Below are positions 10,690 to 19,387 of a DNA stretch of 64,000 nt, piece after piece (position 1 is the stretch's first letter; the number at the start of each line of letters is the position of its first letter). The DNA lies in NCBI RefSeq assembly GCF_000420945.1, contig NZ_ATVX01000001.1:1-64000 (forward strand). Reading direction: 5' to 3'. The notes beneath the pieces are model-generated. The model made no database searches. It had not been told where the DNA came from and saw nothing but the letters and a program-made list of their open reading frames with translations. Position numbers and translations under genes: made by a program. This DNA comes from Butyrivibrio sp. VCB2006 (GTDB lineage: Bacteria > Bacillota > Clostridia > Lachnospirales > Lachnospiraceae).

Positions 10690-11724
10690 TTATCCGATAG
10701 TTGTCATAATTCCCATAAGCGGCAGAATTACTGATAAAAGAATCATGCCGACAATAATGGATAGAACAATTACCAGAGTTGGTTCCAATATACCGATGAG
10801 AGAGTAGATTTTTCTCTCGGTTTCTTTTTCAAAACGATCTGCAATCTGCTGCATGGCACTGTCCATTGATCCTGACTTAAAGCCTACAGAGACCATCTGT
10901 GAATAGAAGGAGGAAAAGATATTTGACTTTTCCAGTGCTTCTGGGAAACTGTCCCCATCTATCAAAAGATTTCTGCAGTTCTCAATTTTTTCTTTCATGG
11001 CGTTACTTTCCACTAATTTATTTACAAGAGAGAGACCTTCATAGGTGTCCATTCCGCTTGATAAAGTCAAGACCATACCGCTGGCAAATCTGGCACTTTC
11101 CAGATCCTGCATGAGCTTTTTGGTGATGGCCATCTTTCCAAGAAGGGATTTAAACAGGTCTTTTCCCTTTGTTGTACTTGAGAAAAAGATAAATAACAGC
11201 GCCACGATAACCAAAAGGACTACCAGGACAATTGAATAGCGGTTCAGTAGGTTTCCGAAATCCAGAAGTGACTGAGAGAAGCCGCTCATGTTGGTTCCCA
11301 GCTGAGCAAATACCTGCTCGAAGATAGGAAGGACCTTGGTTACCAGAACTATCACAACGACCAGCATCATAAAGACCATGATAAGTGGGTAGCTCACGGC
11401 GCTTTTTATGCTGGAGTTTATGTTTTCTTCGCGCTCATAGTATTCGGCAAGGGAGTTCATTACGGTATCAAGACTTCCGGATTCCTCACCTATTGTCACC
11501 ATATGAATCATGTAGTCGGGAAAAGAGCCACTCATTTCCAGGGCGATATGGAATTTTTCTCCGCTGTGAAGGACCTGACTTATGGATTCAAGAAGCTTTC
11601 TTGCAGAGGAGTCGTGGGTGTCCTGAAGCAGGATTTCTATACCTTCCGCAGGAGATATTCCTGCCTTGATGAGAAGAGACATTTGTTTGCAAAAACTTGA
11701 TATCTCATAATTTGAAAGTCTCAC
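10690..11724 (-). CDS. pilC: Type IV pilus / type II secretion inner-membrane platform protein
   Basis: A 344-residue GspF/PilC family protein: two T2SSF domains (about 5-125 and 200-325) each followed by hydrophobic segments, ending with the typical VILPLMGIM tail. It anchors the pilus assembly ATPase at the cytoplasmic membrane. The start is placed at the GTG at 11724, 10 nt after AAGGAG; an upstream in-frame TTG at 11745 is less likely because that AAGGAG lies inside the extension. It is the only core machinery gene here; no PilB, PilA or prepilin peptidase gene is adjacent. A PilT gene lies 44 kb away. Confidence 0.9.
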   Translation of the reverse strand: MRLSNYEISSFCKQMSLLIKAGISPAEGIEILLQDTHDSSARKLLESISQVLHSGEKFHIALEMSGSFPDYMIHMVTIGEESGSLDTVMNSLAEYYEREENINSSIKSAVSYPLIMVFMMLVVVIVLVTKVLPIFEQVFAQLGTNMSGFSQSLLDFGNLLNRYSIVLVVLLVIVALLFIFFSSTTKGKDLFKSLLGKMAITKKLMQDLESARFASGMVLTLSSGMDTYEGLSLVNKLVESNAMKEKIENCRNLLIDGDSFPEALEKSNIFSSFYSQMVSVGFKSGSMDSAMQQIADRFEKETERKIYSLIGILEPTLVIVLSIIVGMILLSVILPLMGIMTTIG

Positions 11725-11749
11725 TACTTTGTTTCTCCTTTCCAAACAA

Positions 11750-12766
11750 TTAGTAGATGTATTTTACCGAATAGTTTTCGCCGTCTCCGATAAATTCCTG
11801 GAGAGATTTTTCTTCTGTGTTGGAAGCAAAGGTTGGATCCATTAAAGACCACTCTTTTCCGTCAAACTGGATCATTCCGTTAACCCAGCCAATATCTTCA
11901 ATGTAGGTACTGATCCAGGCATGGTAGGCAGTTCCGGCATATCCAATCTCCATTCTGGTTGGGATTCGCTGGCTCCTTAACATGCAGCACATAAGGGCTG
12001 AGTAGTCCAGACAGATTCCTGTTTTGGTTGAAAGAACTTCATCTACATCCGGAAGATAACCGCTTTGTACGGTCTCTGCCTCTTCGTAGTCGTATTTAAT
12101 ATTCTTGATCATGAAGTTATATATTTCCGAAACAACATCCAGATCGCTGTTACATGGGTACGCCAGGTCGGAAGCTTTTTTCACAGCGTTGCTGTCTTTG
12201 GAAAAGGTACAATACTGGTTCGGATAAAGAAAAGGACCAAACTCATTAGTCAGCTGTACATCCAGCATTTGAGAAAAAACAGTGGTGTACTGGGTCCCTT
12301 CAAGCTGCTCAAAAACATTGACCAGATATTCACCGTTTCCGCACTGAAGAGGGAAAACCTCAAAGGTGGGAGTACCTACAGTAAGATTGTAGGTGTAGGT
12401 AGTGCCCGTTGGGCCTGTTATCTGGAGCTTAACCTTTCCGGAGGAACCGATATATTTGATTACCAGATAGCCTTCGGTAATATTGGAGGCATCCAGAACT
12501 GCGTATTCATTTTCGTAAACTGTTGTTCCGGGAGTTTCTGGCACAAGACAAACAGAGGTGTTGTCACGGCTTCCTTTTTCTTTTGGGACGGTGCTTTCCT
12601 GAGTAGCCTCTTCTGGTTGAGTGGAAGAGGGGGCAGACTTTGTGGCGGCCACCGGGGTATCGGAGGATTGCTTCCCGCAAGCACACAGAGAAAGGGCGAT
12701 GACACCCGCTATTGTTAAAAGAGATATTCTTTTTTGAAAAGATATTGATTCGATTTTTCTATGCAT
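11750..12766 (-). CDS. Transglutaminase-like lipoprotein
   Basis: 338 residues from the ATG at 12766 (a TTG at 12784 is an alternative; neither has a clear ribosome site). The N-terminus is a lipoprotein signal with lipobox Cys30 (LCACGK), so it is anchored outside the cytoplasmic membrane. A Ser/Thr/Pro/Glu spacer follows, then a beta-rich region, then a transglutaminase-like core with the full triad C252 (GICLDYSA), H282 (AYHAWIS) and D310 (LMDPTF). Such domains act as cysteine proteases, crosslinkers or peptidoglycan-associated enzymes. It sits just upstream of pilC in the same operon, which suggests a role in surface assembly. Confidence 0.85.
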   Translation of the reverse strand: MHRKIESISFQKRISLLTIAGVIALSLCACGKQSSDTPVAATKSAPSSTQPEEATQESTVPKEKGSRDNTSVCLVPETPGTTVYENEYAVLDASNITEGYLVIKYIGSSGKVKLQITGPTGTTYTYNLTVGTPTFEVFPLQCGNGEYLVNVFEQLEGTQYTTVFSQMLDVQLTNEFGPFLYPNQYCTFSKDSNAVKKASDLAYPCNSDLDVVSEIYNFMIKNIKYDYEEAETVQSGYLPDVDEVLSTKTGICLDYSALMCCMLRSQRIPTRMEIGYAGTAYHAWISTYIEDIGWVNGMIQFDGKEWSLMDPTFASNTEEKSLQEFIGDGENYSVKYIY

Positions 12767-12810
12767 AGGTTTATTTGATCTCAAAGTGAGAAACTGTGCA
12801 TGGGTTTAGG

Positions 12811-13560
12811 TTATGAAAGGATCTGAGGCATTTCGTTTAGTCTTCTGTAGCCAAGAGATATCAGCTCGGAGATTTTTTCTTTATGCTCATCCTGATTGAG
12901 AGCTCTTGCGTAGGCAACTTCAAGAGGGTCGCCCACATTCATCTCGTTGTAGCCGCGAATTCTTTTTGTCAGGTCCATAAGAAACATCTCAAGCTTGGTA
13001 CTGTCGCAGTTTTCCATGATAACAACGAACTCGTTACCGCCATTTCTTCCGGCATATCCGTATTCCTGGCTTACGTCCTCAAGGATAGAGGAGAACTCTG
13101 AGATGAGGAAATTACCGTTATTGTGGCTCTTGTCATTGTTGATGGTAACAAGATTATTGATCTTTAAAATAAGGAAACCTGCACTGGGAAGCATCTGAGT
13201 ATTATTAAAGCTGTCAAATAAGAGGTCACAACTGTATCTGTTTGGGATACCTGTGAGCTTATCAATGTAAGCAAGGCGATTGAGATGCCTTCCGATAGAT
13301 ACTGTTCTATGCAGAATATAGAAATCTAACAGGATAGATATTAAGAACAGGATAATGCAGACTGCCATTATGTAGAAAACAGTCGGAGTTGGCGGAGCAT
13401 ATGAATCGTCGGATGCTCTCATTTTTGCTTTTTCCACAAAGAATGTTACAGCCATTGTTATTGTAAGGATTACAACCACAACCAGAGATATTATCTTATA
13501 GATATAAATTGAACCGTATATATTGGATCTTTTGCTCTTGTTGTATATTTCGGGTGTCAT
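12811..13560 (-). CDS. Membrane protein with a degenerate GGDEF domain
   Basis: 249 residues: two transmembrane segments (about 22-43 and 60-82) flanking a short outer loop, then a GGDEF domain at about 95-245. The signature reads GGNEF (174-178) instead of GGDEF, and the metal-binding DxDxF region reads KINNL, so two acidic positions needed for diguanylate cyclase activity are replaced. It is probably not an active cyclase and may act by binding nucleotide or by protein contact. It is the first gene of the leftward pilus operon, with AGGAGG-like GGAGGTT before its ATG. Confidence 0.85.
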   Translation of the reverse strand: MTPEIYNKSKRSNIYGSIYIYKIISLVVVVILTITMAVTFFVEKAKMRASDDSYAPPTPTVFYIMAVCIILFLISILLDFYILHRTVSIGRHLNRLAYIDKLTGIPNRYSCDLLFDSFNNTQMLPSAGFLILKINNLVTINNDKSHNNGNFLISEFSSILEDVSQEYGYAGRNGGNEFVVIMENCDSTKLEMFLMDLTKRIRGYNEMNVGDPLEVAYARALNQDEHKEKISELISLGYRRLNEMPQILS

Positions 13561-13661
13561 AAATAACCTCCAAAATCGGTATGATCAGATCTATCTTTAT
13601 AATATGAATGTGAATGGATATATACGAAACTATTATACTATATTTTGATAACTACATAAAG

Positions 13662-13703
13662 AAGGTCATGTTTCGATGAGAAGAATCGAAAACATGACCT
13701 TTT
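13662..13703 (-). terminator. Terminator of the PHP phosphatase gene
   Basis: AAGGTCATGTTTCGAT (13662-13677) pairs with 13685-13701 with a single bulged base; loop GAGAAGA. It lies directly after the stop codon of the leftward gene ending at 13710. Confidence 0.75.
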
Positions 13704-13709
13704 AGAATT

Positions 13710-14537
13710 TTAGTTTAATGTATTGGCGCATGGAACGCGCTTTGTGAAGGTGTAATAAGAGTCAAAACCGCATTTAAGAGCAATATCTTTGGCTTTATCA
13801 AAGCATCCAGCTACGCCATCAGGAACATGAGCGTCCGAGCCGAAGGTGATAATGCGTCCGCCAAGTTCGTGGTAGCGCTTTAGGATATCTATGCCGGGAT
13901 TAGGATTTTCATTTCCGGAAACCAAAGCCTTGGTATTAAGGTCAAGGCCTTTTTTCATTTCTATAAGAAGAGAGAGTATCTCATCGATGATATCCTTGTA
14001 TTTGAAATATGAATAATCAGCACCCTTGGAAGGAGTGTAGCGCACGATGTAGTCTAAATGTCCCAGTACGTCAAAGTCTGAAAAAAGCTTTATGTTTTCA
14101 AGGGTGGATTCGAAGTAGCGTCTTATTACGGAATCTTCGTCCTGAGCACTCCAGTAGTTTGAATAGTAATAAGGATCCTTGTGATCTAAAAGGTGAACAG
14201 AGCCAATGACAAAATCAAAACCATGATTTTGAATGATTGCTTTATTATCTGCTAAAATCTGGGGCTGGAGTCCAAGCTCAATGCCATATTTGATGGCAAT
14301 TCTGTCCTTGTATTCTTCTCTATATGAAAAGAGATCTTTTTCATAGGGAGGAATATCCAAAGTAAAAAGACCCTCCGGAACCTGCTCTGTGATAGGAAAA
14401 TCCAGATCCATATGTTCAGTAAAACACATTTCGGTAAGGCCTTTGGATATGGCACTTTCTACCATATCTTTCATAGGAGCTTCACTGTCTCCGGAATTAT
14501 GTGTATGAAGGTGATAATCGGCTGGTAAAAAAGACAT
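13710..14537 (-). CDS. PHP-domain phosphatase, histidinol-phosphatase (HisK/HisJ) family
   Basis: 275 residues. The metal-binding PHP signatures are visible: DYHLHTHNSGDS at the N-terminus, FTEHMD, a central GSVHLLD and ITFGSDAHVPDGV near the C-terminus. The family includes the histidinol-phosphatase of Gram-positive bacteria, and annotation as such is usual, but no other histidine gene is near, so another phosphoester substrate is possible. ATG at 14537 follows AAAGGA at 7 nt and is preferred over the ATG at 14552. Confidence 0.82.
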   Translation of the reverse strand: MSFLPADYHLHTHNSGDSEAPMKDMVESAISKGLTEMCFTEHMDLDFPITEQVPEGLFTLDIPPYEKDLFSYREEYKDRIAIKYGIELGLQPQILADNKAIIQNHGFDFVIGSVHLLDHKDPYYYSNYWSAQDEDSVIRRYFESTLENIKLFSDFDVLGHLDYIVRYTPSKGADYSYFKYKDIIDEILSLLIEMKKGLDLNTKALVSGNENPNPGIDILKRYHELGGRIITFGSDAHVPDGVAGCFDKAKDIALKCGFDSYYTFTKRVPCANTLN

Positions 14538-14749
14538 GTCTAATCCTTTCAAAAGATGATAAAAATAGTCGATTTATTGATGAATATTGTTATTTCAATT
14601 ATGGGATATGTTTATATTTTTTTAATAAAAATACGAAAAATGCCTTGACTACGCAATTTTATAAAATTAGGTTTTTGCACCCTATTATAATATCACGTTT
14701 TTTACGAAATCCGACTTGATTTATGGCGAAAAGTCTATTAGAATTGTAA

Positions 14750-14779
14750 TTGCTGATAAAAAATTGTCAATGAGATAAT
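14750..14779 (+). promoter_or_regulatory. Candidate promoter of the glycolytic cluster
   Basis: TTGCTG at 14750-14755, 18-bp spacer, GATAAT at 14774-14779, about 46 bp before the gapA ATG. The match is moderate; other AT-rich hexamers nearby could also serve. Confidence 0.3.
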
Positions 14780-14825
14780 ATGTAACAGCAATCATTATAA
14801 AATTTCATTTTAGGAGGAACTTAAA

Positions 14826-15857
14826 ATGGCAGTAAAAGTTGCAATTAATGGTTTTGGCCGTATTGGTCGTCTTGCATTCAGACAGATGTTTGGTGCGGAA
14901 GGTTACGAAGTAGTAGCTATCAATGATTTGACAAGCCCTAAGATGCTTGCTCACCTTCTTAAGTACGATTCTTCACAGGGACGTTACGTAGAAGTTGGTC
15001 ATGAAGATGACGTAACAGCTGATGACGAGGCTGGAACAATCACAGTAAAGGGCAAGACAATCAAGATTTACAAAGAGCCCGATGCTAACAACTGCCCATG
15101 GGGAGAGCTTGGCGTAGACGTAGTTCTTGAGTGCTCAGGCTTCTATACATCTAAGGAAAAGGCACAGGCACACATCAATGCTGGTGCTAAGAAGGTTGTT
15201 ATTTCAGCTCCTGCTGGAAACGATCTTCCTACAATCGTTTACAACGTAAACCACACAACACTTACAAAGGATGACAAGATCATTTCAGCTGCATCTTGCA
15301 CAACAAACTGCCTTGCACCTATGGCTAAGGCTCTTAATGATTACGCTCCAATCCAGTCAGGTATCATGTGCACAATCCACGCTTACACAGGTGACCAGAT
15401 GATCCTTGACGGACCACAGAGAAAGGGCGACCTCAGAAGATCACGTGCAGGTGCTGTTAATATCGTTCCTAACTCAACAGGTGCTGCAAAGGCTATCGGC
15501 CTTGTTATCCCTGAGCTTAACGGAAAGCTTATCGGCGCTGCTCAGCGTGTTCCTACACCTACAGGATCAACAACACTTCTTTTCGCTGTAGTTAAGAAGG
15601 CTGACGTTACTAAGGAAGCTATCAACGCAGCTATGAAGGCAGCAGCTACAGAGTCATTCGGATACAACACAGACGAGATCGTTTCATCTGATATCGTTGG
15701 TATGAGATTCGGTTCACTCTTCGATGCTACTCAGACACTTGTTAACAAGGTTGACGACGATACATACGAAGTACAGGTTGTTTCATGGTATGACAACGAG
15801 AACTCATACACATCACAGATGGTTAGAACAATCAAGTACTTTGCAGAGCTTGGCTAA
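14826..15857 (+). CDS. gapA: Glyceraldehyde-3-phosphate dehydrogenase (type I)
   Basis: Oxidises glyceraldehyde-3-phosphate to 1,3-bisphosphoglycerate with NAD+. The 343 residues show the Rossmann start NGFGRIGR, D34 in INDLT pointing to NAD+ preference, catalytic C158 in [10 protein letters not shown]185, and the C-terminal [14 protein letters not shown] precedes the ATG at 14826. Codon use is strongly biased, as expected for a very highly expressed gene. It heads the gapA-pgk-tpiA cluster but has its own strong terminator. Confidence 0.98.
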   Translation: MAVKVAINGFGRIGRLAFRQMFGAEGYEVVAINDLTSPKMLAHLLKYDSSQGRYVEVGHEDDVTADDEAGTITVKGKTIKIYKEPDANNCPWGELGVDVVLECSGFYTSKEKAQAHINAGAKKVVISAPAGNDLPTIVYNVNHTTLTKDDKIISAASCTTNCLAPMAKALNDYAPIQSGIMCTIHAYTGDQMILDGPQRKGDLRRSRAGAVNIVPNSTGAAKAIGLVIPELNGKLIGAAQRVPTPTGSTTLLFAVVKKADVTKEAINAAMKAAATESFGYNTDEIVSSDIVGMRFGSLFDATQTLVNKVDDDTYEVQVVSWYDNENSYTSQMVRTIKYFAELG

Positions 15858-15888
15858 TTGATTCTAATATCTAAATAGACTTTTTTAG

Positions 15889-15921
15889 AGGGTCTGGCCC
15901 TAACGGACCAGACCCTTTTTT
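15889..15921 (+). terminator. Intrinsic terminator after gapA
   Basis: AGGGTCTGG (15889-15897) pairs with CCAGACCCT (15908-15916), followed by a T run to 15921. It may lower read-through into pgk. Confidence 0.88.
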
Positions 15922-15954
15922 CTTTTAAAACTATATCCCAGGAGGAAAAAGAAT

Positions 15955-17193
15955 ATGGCACTTAATAAAAAGTCCGTAGATGACATCAACGTAAAGGGCA
16001 GACGTGTACTAGTTCGTTGCGATTTCAACGTACCTCTTAAGAACGGTGAGATCACAGACGAGACAAGAATTGTTGCAGCTCTTCCTACAATCAAGAAGCT
16101 TGTTAAGGACGGCGGCAAGGTTATCCTTTGCTCACACCTTGGTAAGGTTAAGAATGGTCCTAACGAGGGAGAGTCACTTGGCCCTGTTGCTAAGAGACTT
16201 TCAGAGAAGCTTGGCAAGGACGTTAAGTTCATTGACGATTACAGCGTAACAGGCGCAGCAGCTACTGGTGCTGTAGAGGCTATGAAGGAAGGCGATGTTA
16301 TCCTTCTTCAGAATACTCGTTTCAGAGGCAAGGAAGAGACTAAGCCTGAAGAGGCTGGTGAGGCTTTTGCAAAAGAGCTTGCTGATCTTGCAGATGACTA
16401 TGTATGTGACGCTTTCGGTTCAGCTCACAGAGCACACGCTTCTGTAGCAGTTGTAACCAAGTATATCAAGGAAAAAGGCGGAAACAACGCTGTTGGATAC
16501 CTTATGCAGAAGGAAATCGACTTCCTTGGAAACGCAGTTGAGAATCCAGTAAGACCTTTCGTAGCTATTCTTGGTGGCGCTAAGGTTGCTGATAAGCTCA
16601 ACGTTATCAACACACTTCTTGATAAGTGCGACACTCTTATCATCGGTGGTGGTATGGCTTACACATTCCTTAAGGCTAAGGGATACGAAGTTGGTAAGTC
16701 ACTTCTTGATGAGACAAAGGTTGACTATTGTAAAGAGATGATGGAGAAGGCTGAGAAGTCAGGCAAGAAGCTTCTTCTTCCTGTTGACGCAGTTTGCATC
16801 GATGAGTTCCCTAACCCTATCGACAACCCATCAATCAAGACAATAGTTGTAGATGCTGATAAGATCCCTGCTGACAAAGAGGGCGCAGATATCGGACCTA
16901 ACACAATCGCTCTTTACTCAGAGGCTGTTAAGTCAGCTAAGACTGTAGTATGGAACGGACCTATGGGTGTATTCGAGAACCCTGTTCTTGCTAACGGTAC
17001 TAAGGAAGTTGCTAAGGCACTTTCAGAGACAGACGCTACAACAATCATCGGTGGTGGTGATAGTGCAGCAGCTGTTAACCAGCTTGGTTATGCTGACAAG
17101 ATGAGCCACATCTCAACAGGTGGTGGTGCTTCTCTTGAGTTCCTTGAGGGCAAGAAGCTTCCTGGTGTTTACGCAGCAGACGACAAGGACTGA
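15955..17193 (+). CDS. pgk: Phosphoglycerate kinase
   Basis: Transfers phosphate from 1,3-bisphosphoglycerate to ADP, the first ATP-yielding step of lower glycolysis. The 412-residue protein has the N-terminal [12 protein letters not shown] motif, SHLG, the basic patch FRGKEE, and the C-terminal GGGDSAAAV nucleotide-binding loop. The ATG at 15955 follows AGGAGG. It is codon-biased like gapA. Confidence 0.98.
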   Translation: MALNKKSVDDINVKGRRVLVRCDFNVPLKNGEITDETRIVAALPTIKKLVKDGGKVILCSHLGKVKNGPNEGESLGPVAKRLSEKLGKDVKFIDDYSVTGAAATGAVEAMKEGDVILLQNTRFRGKEETKPEEAGEAFAKELADLADDYVCDAFGSAHRAHASVAVVTKYIKEKGGNNAVGYLMQKEIDFLGNAVENPVRPFVAILGGAKVADKLNVINTLLDKCDTLIIGGGMAYTFLKAKGYEVGKSLLDETKVDYCKEMMEKAEKSGKKLLLPVDAVCIDEFPNPIDNPSIKTIVVDADKIPADKEGADIGPNTIALYSEAVKSAKTVVWNGPMGVFENPVLANGTKEVAKALSETDATTIIGGGDSAAAVNQLGYADKMSHISTGGGASLEFLEGKKLPGVYAADDKD

Positions 17194-17207
17194 TATAAAT
17201 AAGAATT

Positions 17208-17233
17208 CCACTGGTCGGAGAACCGGTCAGTGG
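17208..17233 (+). other. Intergenic stem-loop between pgk and tpiA
   Basis: An 11-bp stem (17208-17218 with 17223-17233) with two G-U pairs and loop AGAA, just before the tpiA ribosome site. It lacks a T run, so an mRNA-processing or stabilising hairpin is more likely than a terminator. Confidence 0.5.
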
Positions 17234-17254
17234 TTTATAAAGGAGAATAATAAA

Positions 17255-18001
17255 ATGGCAAGAAGACGTATTATTGCCGGCAACTGGAAGATGAATAAGA
17301 CTCCCAGCGAGGCAGTAGCTCTTTGTGCAGAGCTTAAGGATTTAGTTAAGAACGATGCTGTAGACGTAGTATACTGCGTACCAGCTATCGATATCGTTCC
17401 TGTAGTAGAGGCTGTTAAGGGCACAAACGTACATGTTGGTGCTGAGAACTTCTACATCGAGGACAAGGGAGCATTTACAGGTGAAATTTCAGCTCCTATG
17501 CTTGTAGATGCAGGCGTTGAATATGTAATCATGGGACATTCCGAGAGAAGAGATATCTTCGGCGAGAATGATATCCTTATCAATGCAAAGGTTAAGAAGG
17601 CATTTGCAGCCGGTCTTACACCAATCCTTTGCTGCGGTGAGTCTCTTGCACTTCGTAAGGCTGGTACTTACAAGGAGTGGATTGAGAGACAGATCACTTG
17701 GGATCTTTTAGGCGTTACAGCTGATCAGGTTAAGAAGCTTGTTATCGCTTACGAGCCTATCTGGGCTATCGGAACAGGTGAGACAGCTACTGCTGATCAG
17801 GCTGAAGAGGTTTGCGCATTTATCCGTGAACTTATTGCTAAGCTTTATGATCAGGCTACAGCTGATGAAGTTCGTATCCAGTACGGCGGATCAATGAATG
17901 CCGGCAACGCTGCAGAGCTTCTTTCAAAGCCAAACATCGACGGTGGTCTTATCGGTGGCGCATCTCTTAAGCCAGATTTCGGCCAGATCGTTAACGCGTA
18001 A
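17255..18001 (+). CDS. tpiA: Triosephosphate isomerase
   Basis: Interconverts dihydroxyacetone phosphate and glyceraldehyde-3-phosphate. 248 residues with K12 in GNWKMN, H95 in GHSERR, catalytic Glu in [11 protein letters not shown] and the phosphate loop YGGSMN. ATG at 17255 follows AAAGGAG; the longer frame upstream overlaps pgk and is not used. It shares codon bias with gapA and pgk. Confidence 0.98.
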   Translation: MARRRIIAGNWKMNKTPSEAVALCAELKDLVKNDAVDVVYCVPAIDIVPVVEAVKGTNVHVGAENFYIEDKGAFTGEISAPMLVDAGVEYVIMGHSERRDIFGENDILINAKVKKAFAAGLTPILCCGESLALRKAGTYKEWIERQITWDLLGVTADQVKKLVIAYEPIWAIGTGETATADQAEEVCAFIRELIAKLYDQATADEVRIQYGGSMNAGNAAELLSKPNIDGGLIGGASLKPDFGQIVNA

Positions 18002-18017
18002 GTAGAAGTGTTTTTTA

Positions 18018-18045
18018 GCCCTCTGCGAAGGCAGAGGGCTTTTTT
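18018..18045 (+). terminator. Intrinsic terminator after tpiA
   Basis: A perfect 9-bp GC-rich stem (18018-18026 with 18031-18039), loop GAAG, then six T. It closes the glycolytic cluster just before the kinase gene's ribosome site. Confidence 0.92.
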
Positions 18046-18055
18046 AAGGAGTTTT

Positions 18056-18556
18056 ATGAAAAAGAACAACATTATATTGATCGGTATGCCTGCGTCAGGT
18101 AAAAGCACAGTAGGTGTAATCTTAGCCAAGATACTTGGTTACAATTTTGTTGATGCAGATATTGTGATTCAGGAAAAAGAGGGACGTAAGCTTTCTGAGA
18201 TTATTGAATCAGAGGGAATTGACGGCTTTATTGATATAGAAAACAAGGTTAATACGGAAATAGAAGTTGAAAAGACTGTTGTTTCTACAGGCGGTAGCGC
18301 AGTTTATGGCAAGGAAGCCATGGACCACTATAAGAATATCGGTAAGATTGTATATCTCAAAGTAAGCATGGGTGTTCTTACAAAAAGACTTAGTGATGTT
18401 AAGCAGAGAGGCGTTGTTATGAGAGAAGGTCAGTCACTGGTTTCTCTTTACAACGAGAGAACTCCTCTTTATGAAAAGTATGCCGACATCGTTATTGATG
18501 AAGGTGACAAGACCATGGAGGAAGTTGTGGCAGATCTTTTGGCTGCACTTAGCTAA
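18056..18556 (+). CDS. Shikimate-kinase-like P-loop kinase (atypical)
   Basis: 166 residues with the P-loop GMPASGKST (10-18), the VDAD pair (D33, D35) and NERTPLY near the C-terminus, all as in shikimate kinase. However, the FRxxE motif that binds shikimate through Arg reads FIDIE (58-62), and the GGG loop reads GGS (79-81). It may therefore use another small hydroxylated substrate, or be a weak or diverged AroK. ATG at 18056 follows AAGGAG; the longer frame runs back through the tpiA terminator. No other aromatic synthesis gene is adjacent. Confidence 0.75.
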   Translation: MKKNNIILIGMPASGKSTVGVILAKILGYNFVDADIVIQEKEGRKLSEIIESEGIDGFIDIENKVNTEIEVEKTVVSTGGSAVYGKEAMDHYKNIGKIVYLKVSMGVLTKRLSDVKQRGVVMREGQSLVSLYNERTPLYEKYADIVIDEGDKTMEEVVADLLAALS

Positions 18557-18568
18557 ATAGTGGATAGG

Positions 18569-18599
18569 ATACAGCCTGCTCTTATGAGGGGCTGTATTT
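18569..18599 (+). terminator. Weak terminator-like hairpin after the kinase gene
   Basis: ATACAGCC (18569-18576) pairs with GGCTGTAT (18590-18597), followed by only a short T stretch. Confidence 0.4.
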
Positions 18600-18606
18600 A
18601 AATTAA

Positions 18607-18615
18607 TGGTATAAT
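18607..18615 (+). promoter_or_regulatory. Extended -10 element before mgtC-like gene
   Basis: TGGTATAAT fits the TGnTATAAT extended -10 consensus. No good -35 is present. It lies 33 bp before the ATG at 18649. Confidence 0.4.
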
Positions 18616-18648
18616 TGAAGTACAACTTCGTATGGTCAGGAGGTGCTT

Positions 18649-19347
18649 ATGGGAGCACAATCATTAATAGAATTCTTAGAGGGCCCAACCGACATAGCAG
18701 TTGCTATCAGACTCGTTATAGCAACACTTTTTGGAAGCTTCATTGGATGGGAACGTGTTGTCAAAAGACATAGTGCCGGTATAAAAACCTTTGCCCTAGT
18801 TAGCCTTGGTTCTGCAATTGCTACTGCACTTAATATTTTCCTTGCTATGGAACCAGGTCTTAATGCCGATGTCAGTCGTATTCCTGCCGGAGTCGTAAGT
18901 GGTATTGGTTTCCTTGGAGCGGGTACAATTCTTGTTACCGGACGTCAGCAGATCAAGGGTTTAACAACAGCCGCTTCGCTTTGGGTTACGTCCTGCATGG
19001 GCATGGCTATAGGTGGTGGCTATCTTATTGTGGGAATTGCCTGCTTTGCTCTCATTATGCTTGCTAATGTAGTTCTTATGAATGTCAGCAGAGTAGTTGA
19101 AGAGTATAGCAAGTATATCAGTATCTTCATTGAGGTGGATAAAAGCGGTGGAGTTAAGAAACTGTCCAAATGGCTTAGTGAGCAGGGCTATAAGACAAGC
19201 AGCCTTGCCAAGTCAAAAGAGAAAACCCTTAACTCATCTGATGTAGCCCTTATAATAGACGTGGATTTTGATAAAAAGCGCTCTCACAGAGAATTCTTAA
19301 CAGAACTCAATGAACTCGATTTTGTGAGCTACGTTGAAGAAATCTAA
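18649..19347 (+). CDS. MgtC/SapB family membrane protein
   Basis: 232 residues. The N-terminal half is the MgtC transmembrane domain with GSFIGWER, KTFALVSLGSA, GIGFLGAGTI and GLTTAASLWVT signatures; the C-terminal part (about 155-232) is an ACT-like cytoplasmic domain. MgtC proteins modulate the F-ATPase and help growth at low magnesium in the species studied; the role here is unproven. ATG at 18649 lies 5 nt after AGGAGG, which overlaps an in-frame GTG at 18643. Confidence 0.9.
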   Translation: MGAQSLIEFLEGPTDIAVAIRLVIATLFGSFIGWERVVKRHSAGIKTFALVSLGSAIATALNIFLAMEPGLNADVSRIPAGVVSGIGFLGAGTILVTGRQQIKGLTTAASLWVTSCMGMAIGGGYLIVGIACFALIMLANVVLMNVSRVVEEYSKYISIFIEVDKSGGVKKLSKWLSEQGYKTSSLAKSKEKTLNSSDVALIIDVDFDKKRSHREFLTELNELDFVSYVEEI

Positions 19348-19350
19348 AAT

Positions 19351-19383
19351 AATACCCGACAAATTTTATTTGTCGGGTATTTT
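19351..19383. terminator. Bidirectional terminator between mgtC-like and SNF2 genes
   Basis: A 13-bp stem (19351-19363 with 19369-19381; AATACCCGACAAA), loop TTTTA, with A-rich and T-rich flanks. Convergent genes on both sides. Confidence 0.9.
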
Positions 19384-19387
19384 CATT

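Noticed and set aside
12065-12718. 217-codon frame opposite the transglutaminase gene
   Set aside because: Composition is poor, no ribosome site, and the opposite strand has a clear family and triad.
17120-17254. Extended tpiA start overlapping pgk
   Set aside because: The family begins at [14 protein letters not shown], with AAAGGAG just before the ATG at 17255.
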